A stretch of DNA of 63,530 bases from Candidatus Gracilibacteria bacterium S5_H10 (GCA_019248075.1 JAEHHG010000002.1:1-63530), one strand, 5' to 3'. Shown: positions 51,098 to 60,629, numbered from the stretch's first letter. Made by a program: numbers and translations. The notes: generated by a model not told the origin, from the sequence alone.

Positions 51098-53374
51098 ATG
51101 AAAAATTTTCTTTTAAAATCTTTTTGGAGCATAAGCGTATTGGCACTTGCTATGCTAACATTTTGAACTATCGGTTCAAAAACTTTTGCATATACGGATG
51201 CTGATTACGTAAATACCGTTAATCCAAATCCAAGTGTATGTACAGGAATGACTGCTGCAAATGTCATCCACCTTACTGCAGGAGATATTGCAGGATGAGG
51301 GACATTTGATCATGATATGATTTATGTCTTGCCAGCAGGAAATTATACTGTAGCAGGGAATATCCAAGTTGCAAGCTGTTCTGTATTGGTAACTGATGGT
51401 GACACCCCAGGAAATGCTGTTCTAAATTTTCAATGAGGAACATACATTTCAAGTAATGGTGAGCAAAATTTTTCTATCAGAGGATTTGATACTACACACA
51501 AATTGCAAATTGCATGAGCAACAAGTCCTGGTGCACTTCTCTTGCAAAATAGTTCATGAGTAACTATTTCTTATACCATCCTTTCTGGATATACTAGCTT
51601 TGCTGCGATAATGGCAACTGACACTACACATATGACTATTGCTAACAATATTATTTCAAACAACAAAGATGGAATAAAAACTCGATGAGCATCTACAGAT
51701 AACACTATCACCAACAATACTATCACCAACAATACTAATTATGGTATATTTTTACAACCATGAGCAGACAACAATATCATAACCAACAATACTTCTATTT
51801 CTAGCAATGCTGTTTGATGAATAAATCTAGAAAACGCAAATAATTGCACTATTTCCAACAACACTATTAGCAATCATGTTGTATGACTTTGAGTATCACT
51901 TACCAGCAATACCACAAACAATACTATCACCAACAATACAGTCAGCAACAATCGAATTGGTATAGGAATAACAAATGCTCATACCAACACTATCAGCAAT
52001 ACTACTATTTCTGGCGGTGTATATTGATTATATCTCGATAGCAATTCTAGTTGAAACACATTCAGTTCAGATAATTTTTACTGAAGCACTACTAGCAATA
52101 TCTATCTTAATAACTGATATCATAATACATTCACTAATACTGTCGTAAATGGATTAGCAACATCAGCTATTGGTATACAATTAGAAAATTCACATTATAA
52201 TACATTTTCTGGTACAAGCGTTAGTAACAATCTAGAAGGTACAAGACTAACAAATGCAAGCAACAACACATTAAGATTAACTAACAATGCAAATTGAATA
52301 CATCTGTATGCAAGTTCAAATAGCAATAATATTTGGAACACACAAGCTCTTGGACAAAATACTATCTTCATTTATAACGGATCCAACAATATCATTACCG
52401 GATGATTATTTACTGCAACTTCTACAACAACTTCAACTGTAACGATCAATCTAAAAAATGATCAAACTTCTCCTACGTATGAAATTACAGGAGCTGGACT
52501 TAGCGGTACGTATCCTACAACTCCAATGACTGCTTCAACAGGAACAGCTAGCATTGAACTTACTTGAGGAAATGGAACAAAAAATATTACTGTCATATAT
52601 AACAATGGAAATACTCAATATGATAGCATTACCTTATGAACTGTCGTCACTCCTCCAACATGAGGATGAGGTGGTTGAGGTGGAGGTTGAGGATGAGGTG
52701 GAGGTGCTTGAATTGCAACCTGTACTTCTACACAACTCGTATGTTCTGGTGGTGTACGAATAAAAAACACATGAGTATCATGTCAGTGAGGAAATCTAGG
52801 TAATAGCTGTAGCGTTTCAACAGGAACACTTCCTGTAGGAAGCATTGTTTGATCACCATATTCTACTGAGCTTAACAACGCATATCTTCGAGCATATTCA
52901 CATGGAATCACTACTATGAATACTATCCAAAAAGCAAATATGGATGGCATACTTATTAGAGCACACATGGCAAAAATGATCAGTAATTTTGCTATCACCG
53001 TAGCAGGATTAACTCCTGATACAACAGCTCAATGCGAATTTGATGATATCGCTAATCAAAGTTCAGAAATGAAATTTTATATCAAATTATCATGTCAATT
53101 AGGATTGATGGGACTCCAATCAGATGGAACTCCTGATACTGCATTCAATCCTGCACAAGAAGTAACGAGAGCTCAATTTGGAACAATACTTTCAAGACTA
53201 ATCCGAGCTAATCAATACAATGGAGGAACACCATATTATACTTCTCATCTCAATGCGCTTAAACTCGCGGGAATTATGACTCAAATCACAAATCCTACTA
53301 CGAGAAAAGAATTGAGAGGATATGTTATGCTTATGATGCAGAGAACTTTTGATTGAGGATTCTTAGATAACTAA
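51098..53374 (+). CDS. Beta-helix surface protein with C-terminal SLH-like domain
   Basis: A 758-residue protein with signal segment (SFWSISVLALAMLTFGTIG). A right-handed parallel beta-helix of NosD/pectate-lyase type shows 20-25-residue coils with NNTI/NNIS words (TDNTITNNTITNNTNYGIFL, CTISNNTISNHVVGLGV). A run of 15 glycines written with five TGA plus GGA/GGT precedes a Cys-containing linker. The final 165-residue domain matches the end of the protein at 35716: AYLRAYSHGITTMNTIQKANMD, RAHMAKMISNFAITVAG, VTRAQFGTILSRLIRAN, KELRGYVMLMMQRTF. Presumably a cell-surface protein binding polysaccharide. Own promoter and terminator. Confidence 0.88.
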
Positions 53375-53397
53375 TATTGAATTTAGAATTATATAGG

Positions 53398-53426
53398 AAG
53401 TGAGTACTTCGGTGCTCACTTTTTTA
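53398..53426 (+). terminator. Rho-independent terminator
   Basis: AGTGAGTAC-TTCG-GTGCTCACT followed by six T. Confidence 0.85.
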
Positions 53427-53460
53427 TTAAACACAAATATTCCTCCACCACATCATTCTT

Positions 53461-53537
53461 GCGAAAGCGGGAATCTAGCCTGCCTGCGGTAAGCAGGGTT
53501 ACTTTGTATGGATTCCCGATCTAGTCGGGAATGACGC
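53461..53537. repeat. Inverted repeat of the CATTCCCGA/TCGGGAATG family
   Basis: GCGAAAGCGGGAATC, CTGCCTGCGGTAAGCAGG and GGATTCCCGATCTAGTCGGG form a nested inverted repeat resembling widespread bacterial intergenic elements. No gene lies here; the remaining stretch to 53785 is AT-rich without recognisable features. Confidence 0.55.
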
Positions 53538-53785
53538 TAAAACGTGCCGGAATCTATAGTAATTACTGATAATATTTTAAAATATTTTTCTCTGATTTTT
53601 TTCTTCATTTTTTTTTGCTCTCTACAGAATGATTTTTTTTCTTTATGTTATTTTCCTATCATGAAAAATACATCATATATTTTCCCAAATTAACAAGAAG
53701 CAATCAACTAGAATAGTAGTTCATAAGTCACAAATATCTATATTAGCACCAAATTACTCTTCTTGCTATTTTCTTTTATTTCTAC

Positions 53786-53813
53786 TTGACAATTTATAAG
53801 AAATGTTTATAAC
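53786..53813 (+). promoter_or_regulatory. Promoter TTGACA-N16-TATAAC
   Basis: -35 at 53786-53791, 16-bp spacer, -10 TATAAC at 53808-53813, upstream of the sORF and the three-gene Bacteroidota-type group. Confidence 0.6.
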
Positions 53814-53916
53814 ATTCACAATGCGCTAGTCATAGCCGCAGAGATGTACCCAAGGAATCGTGAGATTTCCCAGGTGATCATTAACAAAAACACTAACCAA
53901 AATGAAAGGAGGAAAC

Positions 53917-54045
53917 ATGAAAAAACTTCTCAATTTTTTGGTTAATAGAAATGAAAACTTTTTTATCCAATATAATAAAACTCTTTTGATCAGCCATCGC
54001 AAAATCTATGCTGGCAATCATATGGTTCTGTTATCAGGATGATAA
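53917..54045 (+). CDS. Possible leader peptide with strong Shine-Dalgarno
   Basis: ATG 53917 follows AAAGGAGGAAAC, the clearest Shine-Dalgarno site in the window. The frame encodes MKKLLNFLVNRNENFFIQYN and ends in TGA-TAA (54040-54045), so it has 41 residues if TGA stops and 42 if TGA is glycine. Downstream, TAATCACGTGAAGGC and GCCTGGATCACGTTA can pair as an imperfect hairpin before the next ATG. It may be a translated leader controlling the TGA-free genes. Expression is unproven. Confidence 0.35.
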
Positions 54046-54143
54046 TTATTTTTTCTGTTAATCACGTGAAGGCCAAAATGAATTTGCCTGGATCACGTTA
54101 AACTTTCCAAAAAATTCGAATAACAAATAAAAAAAATAAAATC

Positions 54144-54914
54144 ATGAAACACTTTTTTGTTTTTGCTTTGCTGATCGGAATGACAGCAATGCAGATGGTA
54201 AACGGACAAACCGTAACCATAACCACAACACCGACAACTATTTGTGCTGGTGCAACAACAAACCTACAGGCTAATGCAAGTGGGGGAACATTCCCTACAT
54301 ATCTTTGGTCAACTGGAGCTGCAACCCAATCAATCAATCCAAGCCCAGCAGTTACCACTACATACACAGTAACGGTAACCTTCATGGGTGGAGCGACTGC
54401 TACTGCTAACAGTACAATAACGGTCATACCGACTCCGGCACAAGCAACTATCACTGCTGGTGGTCCTACTACTTTCTGTAACGGAGACTTTGTTCTTCTG
54501 ACTGCAAGTGCAGGAACTGCTTGGCAATGGTATCTCAATGGAAATCCTATTTCTGGAGCTACTGCTCAAAACTATTCTGCCTCTGCTACTGGTAGTTACC
54601 GAGTACTGACAACTGTCGGCAGCTGTACTGCTCCTATGAGCAATGCAACTACGGTAACCACAATACCTTTACCTGTCGCACATGTGACAAGTTCCGCAGA
54701 TAGCACATGTTTTGGTACGACTATAACCATGACTGCAGATCCTGTTACTGGAGCCACTTATCAATGGTGGTACAGTTATGATCTCAACGGTACGCCTGGC
54801 ACATGGAGCATCATCAATGGTGCTACTGGACAGACGTATGATGCTGACAATACAGGAAGTTATGGAGTAGTAGTAACTGTACTGACTTGTTCCGGAAAAA
54901 ATTTCGTTCAATAA
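54144..54914 (+). CDS. Secreted Ig/PKD-like protein, Bacteroidota-type, no sorting domain
   Basis: A 256-residue protein with signal peptide (HFFVFALLIGMTAMQMVNGQ) and two to three PKD/Ig-like modules with Cys pairs (TTICAGATTNLQANASGGTFPTYLWSTGA, TTFCNGDFVLLTASAGTAWQWYLNGNPISGATAQNYSASATGSYRV, STCFGTTITMTADPVTGATYQWW). Such modules typify Bacteroidota adhesins. About thirty glycines, none TGA; stop TAA. It ends abruptly (LTCSGKNFVQ) with no T9SS domain, 19 bp before the next gene, so it looks truncated or relies on its neighbour. Confidence 0.8.
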   Translation: MKHFFVFALLIGMTAMQMVNGQTVTITTTPTTICAGATTNLQANASGGTFPTYLWSTGAATQSINPSPAVTTTYTVTVTFMGGATATANSTITVIPTPAQATITAGGPTTFCNGDFVLLTASAGTAWQWYLNGNPISGATAQNYSASATGSYRVLTTVGSCTAPMSNATTVTTIPLPVAHVTSSADSTCFGTTITMTADPVTGATYQWWYSYDLNGTPGTWSIINGATGQTYDADNTGSYGVVVTVLTCSGKNFVQ

Positions 54915-54933
54915 ACAAAAAATCAGAAAAAAC

Positions 54934-56406
54934 ATGAAAAAGTTGATATTTTTCGTCATGATATTCACCGGAATGGTGAACATGATCAACGCACAAAGTG
55001 GTGTACCTGCATTTGTTGCAAACCCGCTTATTGAAGCAACAATTTCCGGAAACAACACTCCTCTTTGCTGGGGAGGTAATTCAGGAAACCTTATTGGTGA
55101 CACTGCAACTGGCGGTATCGGAAGTTATACGTATCAATGGCAACGGTCTTTGGACAACATTAGCTGGTCAAATATCGTAGGAGCTACAACTCTTACCTAT
55201 ACACCGGGAATAATGACCATTGGAGGAAATTTCTATTATCGTAGAATCGTCCACAACGATTGTGGATATGATACCAGCAATGTATTGTTTATCCAAGTAT
55301 ATAACCAGTTTGCTCTCGGTACAACAACCGGCGGAACTACACCGATTTGTTTTGGTCAGGATGCTGGAACACTTACCAGCCCTGCTGCAACTGGCGGTGC
55401 ACCTGGTATTACTTACCAGTGGCAATCATCGCTTGATGGTACCACCTGGTCAGATATTACTGGAGCAACAACAACTACCTATGCTATCGGTACACTGACA
55501 GACACTACTCATTTCCGCATTGTTGCAATGAACACTTGTGATACGCTTTACGGCAACGTGAAAACTATTATTGTTCATCCGCTCTTTGTGGAAGGTATCG
55601 CTACGCTTGTCGGCAGCACTAATATTTGTCCGGGAACAGATCCTGGAAACGTTACTGCTACTGCTGCAATTGGTGGTGCTGCTGGACTTACCGCATATCA
55701 GTGGCAACGTTCTATCGATAATGTAACTTGGTCAAATATCATCGGAGCTACTGCTCAATCTTATGATCCGGGAACACTATCTGTTGATACCTGGTACAGA
55801 AGAATGAGCACAAATACCTGTGATACAACGTATACCAATATTATTTTTATTGATGTCTATGATCCTCTGGATGGTGGTCTTATTACCTTAGTTGGTAATG
55901 ATACTATCTGTCATAGTATTGATCCTGGTTTCTTCTCCAGCACTGCAAGTACTGGTGGAGCTCCTGGTTCAAACTATCAGTGGCAACAATCAATTGATGG
56001 TAGTACCTGGTCAAATATCGTAGGAGCTACAACTCAGGATTATGATCCAGGAATTTTGGATACGACCACAGTATTTCGCAGACAGGTTACCAATACCTGC
56101 GGCATAGTGTATTCCAATGTCATTATCATTAAAGTATGGGAAGAGCTTAACTTTGGAGTCCTTGGACATGTACAATATATCTGTCCGGGAACAGCACCCG
56201 CTGCCTATAGTTTTATTACCCTGCCGACTGGTGGTGATGGAAATTACACCTATCAGTGGATATCATCAACAACTAACCTTGTAGGTTCTTGGACTGACAT
56301 CCCTGGTGCAACTGGTACATCGTACCAACCTGGTATCCTGACTACTACAACATACTTTAGTGTCAGGGTAACAAATGTATGTGGATTTGGTTATCCGACT
56401 TATTAA
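54934..56406 (+). CDS. Secreted repeat protein, Bacteroidota-type
   Basis: A 490-residue protein with signal peptide (KLIFFVMIFTGMVNMINAQ) and five tandem units of about 80-90 residues. Each has xICxGxDPGxxTxxxATGGAPG, YQWQxSxDxxTWSxIxGAT, a YDPGxLxxTTxFRRxxxxxC strand and a following Val-rich strand. The pattern is a Bacteroidota Ig-like adhesion repeat. Glycine-rich but no TGA. It ends at GFGYPTY without a sorting domain, 14 bp before the next gene. The three adjacent genes share signal-peptide and repeat style, so they were probably acquired together. Confidence 0.82.
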   Translation: MKKLIFFVMIFTGMVNMINAQSGVPAFVANPLIEATISGNNTPLCWGGNSGNLIGDTATGGIGSYTYQWQRSLDNISWSNIVGATTLTYTPGIMTIGGNFYYRRIVHNDCGYDTSNVLFIQVYNQFALGTTTGGTTPICFGQDAGTLTSPAATGGAPGITYQWQSSLDGTTWSDITGATTTTYAIGTLTDTTHFRIVAMNTCDTLYGNVKTIIVHPLFVEGIATLVGSTNICPGTDPGNVTATAAIGGAAGLTAYQWQRSIDNVTWSNIIGATAQSYDPGTLSVDTWYRRMSTNTCDTTYTNIIFIDVYDPLDGGLITLVGNDTICHSIDPGFFSSTASTGGAPGSNYQWQQSIDGSTWSNIVGATTQDYDPGILDTTTVFRRQVTNTCGIVYSNVIIIKVWEELNFGVLGHVQYICPGTAPAAYSFITLPTGGDGNYTYQWISSTTNLVGSWTDIPGATGTSYQPGILTTTTYFSVRVTNVCGFGYPTY

Positions 56407-56420
56407 AAAAACAAAAAACA

Positions 56421-58508
56421 ATGAAAAAATACTTTCAAATCCTTTTTGCAGTACTACTTATTTGTATTACTGTAATAGGTCAGGCGCAATCAGGTGTGCC
56501 TGCAGTGATTTTGCCGTCACCGACACAATACTCTACTTCTGGTGGAGGTACTCATTGTGCGGGGACAGTAACACCGCATATATGGATCATGCAAACTGAT
56601 CCTGCATCAACAGGAACTTTGTATTTTCTTTGGAGAGAACAGCTTCCCAACGATGTCTTAGTCGCAACGATTTCCGGCAACGGAGGAAGTTATGACTTTG
56701 GCAGTCAACCGGATGGAAGTTATTATGTTACTGCTATGCTTCCGACAGGATGCACTGCTACTATGATTGGCTCAGTAACCGTAACCCCGTTACCGATTCC
56801 GACAGTAAGTATCAGCCATACTGGTTCATTAACTGGATGCGGTAGTGTCACGACAACATTATCCACTCCTTATGAAGTGAATACTTCATACCAGTGGTAT
56901 AAAGATTCTGTCGCCATTTTGGGAGCAACATCAAACACCTACACAGCAACCGTTACTAACGGTACTGAAGTTTTTGTCTGTGTTGCAACCAATACTTCTG
57001 GATGTACAAATAATGACTTTGTTGTTGTTACTGCACATCTGCTTCCGGCAACATTTGTTGTTTCCAGTCCTAATCCTAACAATCACTTCTGTGAACAGAC
57101 AAGTGGAGTGATTGACCTTTCAGGATCTATGAGTGGAACTACTTATACTATTACCGGATCAAGTGTTCCCGTAGCCGGTACCGGTTCCGCTCTTCAGTGG
57201 AATACTGGTATCACGACAACAGGATCTTACACCGTAACCGCTACTACAAGTTATGGCTGCACAGCAACCATGGGTAGTGTATATATGGTTATGGATCCGA
57301 GACCGGTTACAGCAAATATTATTACTGGTCCGACAACTGTTTGTGCTAATTCGGTGGTACCTTATACAACTGCAAACATCTTGTATGCTGACAGCTGTAT
57401 CTGGTCTGTACCGAATGGCGCCACCATTTTATCAGGACAAGGAACTACAAACATTACCGTTCAGATGGGTACGGTTGGCGGAGCTGTTGGAGTATATGGT
57501 AAAAACGATTGCGGTAATGGTCAACCGACTACTATCAACGTAACCATTAATCAGGCTCCAACTTTAAATGCAACTGCTAACCCTGCTACACTTTGTGCGG
57601 GTAACAGCACCACACTTACCGCTAGCGGAAGTGCTGCAACCTACAACTGGTCTTCTGGTTTAGGAACTGCTTCGACAGTGAATATCATCCCGAATGCTAC
57701 AACCACGTATATTGTTACTGCCACTGGCAGCAACGGTTGTGTCAGTACTGATGATGTTACTGTTACGGTACATCCTTTGCCGAATGTTACGCTGAATTTG
57801 TCTCCAACATCTATTTGTCAGGAAACATATAGTGTAACCTTAAGTGGAGGTTCACCGGCAGGAGGAACCTATTATGGTGGCTGTATCTACGGTGCAAACA
57901 CTGTATTTGGCAGTACGGTAGTAGGAACCTATCCTATTGAATACCGTTACACTGACACGTATGGATGCGAAGGCGTATCTCCGACCGTGTTGTTTGTAGT
58001 CAATCCTACACCGACAGCTGTGCTGAATCCATTCTACCCGGCAAGCATTATTCCGTTTGATGAACCTCCATTTATTGTAACCCAATATGGGGTTCCCAAT
58101 GGTGGCGTCTTCAACGGCCCTGGTTTTTACCAAGTTGGCAATGTCTGGTGGTTTGACGCAAGTCAAGCTGGTCAAGGGTATCATTCTGCAACCTATGAAT
58201 ACACTCAAGGCAGCACAGGCTGCGTAGGAGCTGGGTTGGGAGAATATACCGTCGGTTCTCCGACAGGTATTGCTGACAATGATGCATCTGGAATTCTCAT
58301 TTATCCTAATCCCACCAATGATGTCGTGAACATCAATCTGGGAGATATCAATGGAGCTGATATTCAACTCTGTGATGTAACAGGAAAGATGATTTATTCC
58401 GGTACAGAAACCAGCATTGACCTGACCGACATGCCGGCAGGTGTCTATACTTTGAAAGTAATAACCAGTGATGGAACCATGTTCCATTCCAAGGTTGTGA
58501 AAAACTAG
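56421..58508 (+). CDS. Bacteroidota-type PKD-repeat protein with T9SS sorting domain
   Basis: A 695-residue protein starting ATG 56421 (signal peptide KKYFQILFAVLLICITVIGQAQ; the frame is open further upstream but that overlaps the previous gene). Ig/PKD-like modules each hold a Cys pair (TVSISHTGSLTGCGSVTTTLS, PTLNATANPATLCAGNSTTLTASGSAATYNWSSG). After GVPNGGVFNGPGF the C-terminus is a T9SS type A domain: IADNDASGILIYPNPTNDVVNI, IQLCDVTGKMIYSG, DMPAGVYTLKVITSDGTMFHSKVVKN. No TGA glycines in a very Gly-rich protein; stop TAG. No T9SS machinery gene is in the window. Confidence 0.88.
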   Translation: MKKYFQILFAVLLICITVIGQAQSGVPAVILPSPTQYSTSGGGTHCAGTVTPHIWIMQTDPASTGTLYFLWREQLPNDVLVATISGNGGSYDFGSQPDGSYYVTAMLPTGCTATMIGSVTVTPLPIPTVSISHTGSLTGCGSVTTTLSTPYEVNTSYQWYKDSVAILGATSNTYTATVTNGTEVFVCVATNTSGCTNNDFVVVTAHLLPATFVVSSPNPNNHFCEQTSGVIDLSGSMSGTTYTITGSSVPVAGTGSALQWNTGITTTGSYTVTATTSYGCTATMGSVYMVMDPRPVTANIITGPTTVCANSVVPYTTANILYADSCIWSVPNGATILSGQGTTNITVQMGTVGGAVGVYGKNDCGNGQPTTINVTINQAPTLNATANPATLCAGNSTTLTASGSAATYNWSSGLGTASTVNIIPNATTTYIVTATGSNGCVSTDDVTVTVHPLPNVTLNLSPTSICQETYSVTLSGGSPAGGTYYGGCIYGANTVFGSTVVGTYPIEYRYTDTYGCEGVSPTVLFVVNPTPTAVLNPFYPASIIPFDEPPFIVTQYGVPNGGVFNGPGFYQVGNVWWFDASQAGQGYHSATYEYTQGSTGCVGAGLGEYTVGSPTGIADNDASGILIYPNPTNDVVNINLGDINGADIQLCDVTGKMIYSGTETSIDLTDMPAGVYTLKVITSDGTMFHSKVVKN

Positions 58509-58530
58509 AGAGCTGAAAAGCTCTCACAAG

Positions 58531-58560
58531 AGCCCGGATTTTTTATCCGGGCTTTTTTTT
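58531..58560 (+). terminator. Rho-independent terminator
   Basis: AGCCCGGAT-TTTTT-ATCCGGGCT followed by eight T; preceded by a second hairpin GAGAGCTGAAAAGCTCTC at 58508-58525. Confidence 0.9.
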
Positions 58561-59170
58561 ATTGTAAAAAAAATATAGTTCAATTTTTTCTTACAATTAA
58601 GATAAAGGAATATTGATAAAAAATTACTGTACCTACCATGCTAGATGCATAACAAGACACTCCCCAAAATCGAAGCATAGAAATATTCGAGCTGAAGTGA
58701 GTCCCCGTAGTACTACGCGGCGAGCAAAGTGAGATAAATAAATATTTTTTTAATGAAACGACAGTTCTTTGAATTTGCATCTAGCTTGATCTTTTTGGTT
58801 AGTTTTTCCATCAAGGGAAAAAGTAACCCCAGCGGAGCGTTTGAAATATTTCATGAAAGGAATATCTGATCCTGCATCTCGAAAATTTTCATCATCATCG
58901 TACCGTATCGTGATGGTTATTCAGGATGAAATATTCTTTTTTTTTATAAAACATATACCATTATATATCAAATTTTTGTCTACTGAGGACGTTTTTCTTG
59001 TCTACTTCCTTAGGATGAAAATACTTCAATTTCGTGTTGATTTTGCAACTATTTTCCCTATATTCATGCACACGTAAATTTTTTGTTTACCTTGAATTTT
59101 TGGAAACAATAGTTGTGAACGAAGCAAATTCAATGTAAAATATATCATTTATTATTTATCATCGTTTAGT
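58561..59170. other. 610-bp spacer without a convincing gene
   Basis: Contains CCCCGTAGTACTACGCGG (58703-58720), a one-mismatch relative of the 18-bp palindrome, inside GAAGTGA...GAGCAAAGTGAG. An ACTTTTTCCATCAAGGGAAAAAGT-like hairpin lies near 58805. An 86-codon TGA-glycine frame at 58753-59013 (ATG to TAG) has a random-looking composition and is not called. Confidence 0.5.
58703..58720. repeat. 18-bp palindrome, variant copy
   Basis: CCCCGTAGTACTACGCGG: same length and AGTACT core as the tRNA-fragment palindrome, with one unpaired position. Confidence 0.6.
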
Positions 59171-59596
59171 ATGCCTACTATCAATCAACTTATCAAAAGC
59201 GGAAGAAAGCAAAAAACCTATAAATCTAAAGCTCCTGCTTTGCAATTTGGTGTTAATAAACTCAACAGCAACAAAAAAGTCGAGAAACCAGCTCCTTTCA
59301 AAAGAGGTGTTTGTCTCAAAGTTTCTGTCATGGGTCCTAAAAAACCAAATTCAGCGCAAAGAAAATTTGCTAAAGTAAGATTGTCTAATGGTGCTGAAGT
59401 TCTTGCATATATACCTGGAGAATCTCACACTCTCCAAGAGCACAGCGTAGTGCTTGTCAGAGGAGGAAGAGTAAAAGATCTTCCATGAGTAAGATATCAT
59501 ATCGTAAGAGGAAAATATGATGCAAACCCTGTAGACAAGAGAAGACAATCAAGATCTCTCTACGGAGCAAAAAGACCTAAAGCAGCTAAAGCATAA
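59171..59596 (+). CDS. rpsL: Ribosomal protein S12
   Basis: A 141-residue small-subunit protein at the decoding centre. [15 protein letters not shown], then [66 protein letters not shown] are canonical. The invariant glycine of LPGVRYH is TGA at 59486-59488, so a standard-code reading would truncate S12 at 105 residues: strong internal proof of the recoding. Leads the ribosomal run; rpsG follows after 31 bp. No Shine-Dalgarno is visible. Confidence 0.98.
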
Positions 59597-59627
59597 AAAT
59601 TTTTTACCTTATACCTAAGTTACTACC

Positions 59628-60080
59628 ATGGCAAAAGCAATTGTCGGAAACATGTCTAACCCAAAAATCGAAAAAATCATTAACTACATTATGAAAGATG
59701 GGAAAAAAAGCGTAGCAAAAAGAATCTACCATGATATGCTCCAAGAAATCAAATCAAATGGACACATGAATCCAGAAATAGTATTGGAAACTGCTATAGA
59801 AAATGCGTCTCCTAGCTTGATGATAAAATCAAAAAGAATGGGAGGATCTGTCTATCAAGTTCCTGTAGAAGTAAAACAAGACAAAAAATTGTTCTTTGCT
59901 TTCAAATGGATTCTTGCTGGTACTGAATCAAAAACTGGAAAACCTATGTATAAAAAATTAGCTGAAGAAGTATTGGCTGCATACGGTAACCAAGGATATG
60001 CTATCAAGAAAAAAGAAGAAGTTCATAAGATGGCTGAAGCGAACAAAGCATTCGCTTATATGGCAAAATATATTAACTAA
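59628..60080 (+). CDS. rpsG: Ribosomal protein S7
   Basis: A 150-residue small-subunit assembly protein. It shows KIEKIINYIMKDGKKSVAKRIYHDMLQEI, LETAIENASPSLMIKSKRMGGSVYQVPVEV and KKLAEEVLAAYGNQGYAIKKKEEVHKMAEANKAFAYMA. Length and motif order are normal. All glycines use GGN. Directly after rpsL as in most bacteria; the elongation-factor genes that usually follow are absent here. Confidence 0.98.
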   Translation: MAKAIVGNMSNPKIEKIINYIMKDGKKSVAKRIYHDMLQEIKSNGHMNPEIVLETAIENASPSLMIKSKRMGGSVYQVPVEVKQDKKLFFAFKWILAGTESKTGKPMYKKLAEEVLAAYGNQGYAIKKKEEVHKMAEANKAFAYMAKYIN

Positions 60081-60150
60081 AAAAACTATAACGGCTAAGC
60101 GTTTGGTCGCTTAAACGTTTAAACGATTTATCCTCTATATTATTAAGAAA

Positions 60151-60402
60151 ATGGGAAATACTAGTGGTGCAAAATATAAGCACATGATGTACAACGTATC
60201 TCGAGTAAGCCAAAAATCTGGAAAAAAACTAGAAAAAGCTATTGCTCGATATGTTGATCTTGCAAAAAAAGAAATCAAAGCCGGTACAGAAACCAAATGG
60301 ATATTTAAAACAAGAGAAAGAGCAAAAGCAAGACTCAAAAGATACGGAGTCACTCAAAAAATGCTTGATGAAGCTTTGGCTAAAAAAGGAATCAACAAAT
60401 AA
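60151..60402 (+). CDS. Small basic protein in the ribosomal run
   Basis: An 83-residue protein, strongly basic and helical (KKLEKAIARYVDLAKKEIKAGTETKWIFKTRERAKARLKRYGVTQKMLDEALAKKGINK). The ATG follows rpsG after an AAACG-iterated spacer. It does not match a universal ribosomal protein I know, but composition and position suggest a lineage-specific ribosome- or RNA-associated protein. Glycines all GGN. Confidence 0.75.
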   Translation: MGNTSGAKYKHMMYNVSRVSQKSGKKLEKAIARYVDLAKKEIKAGTETKWIFKTRERAKARLKRYGVTQKMLDEALAKKGINK

Positions 60403-60456
60403 AGTAGATGACAGCATGCTGTCTCACCATATTTATCATTTATCACTGTGCAATAG

Positions 60457-60600
60457 ATGTCTAGACTAAAAACCAACGCAAAAAAGAAGCTTAACAAAGC
60501 GATATTCAGAGTAGAAAAAGTAGTGATCATGGATGTAAGAAAAAACCTCGAACAGCAAAAAAAATGGAAAGCTAAAGTTATGAATAAAAAGGCTAAATAG
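60457..60600 (+). CDS. 47-residue basic protein
   Basis: ATG 60457 to TAG 60598. Sequence MSRLKTNAKKKLNKAIFRVE continues with an equally Lys-rich helix (KNLEQQKKWKAKVMNKKAK). It sits 54 bp after the 83-residue gene and 29 bp before rplS. Very small and basic, so possibly a ribosome-associated peptide; no family recognised. Confidence 0.6.
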   Translation: MSRLKTNAKKKLNKAIFRVEKVVIMDVRKNLEQQKKWKAKVMNKKAK

Positions 60601-60629
60601 TTTTTTTAAATTATTGAATATTATTACAA

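Noticed and set aside
58753-59013. 86-codon ORF with TGA as glycine in the spacer before rpsL
   Set aside because: Composition looks random, no initiation context, and it overlaps a hairpin-rich region; not supported.
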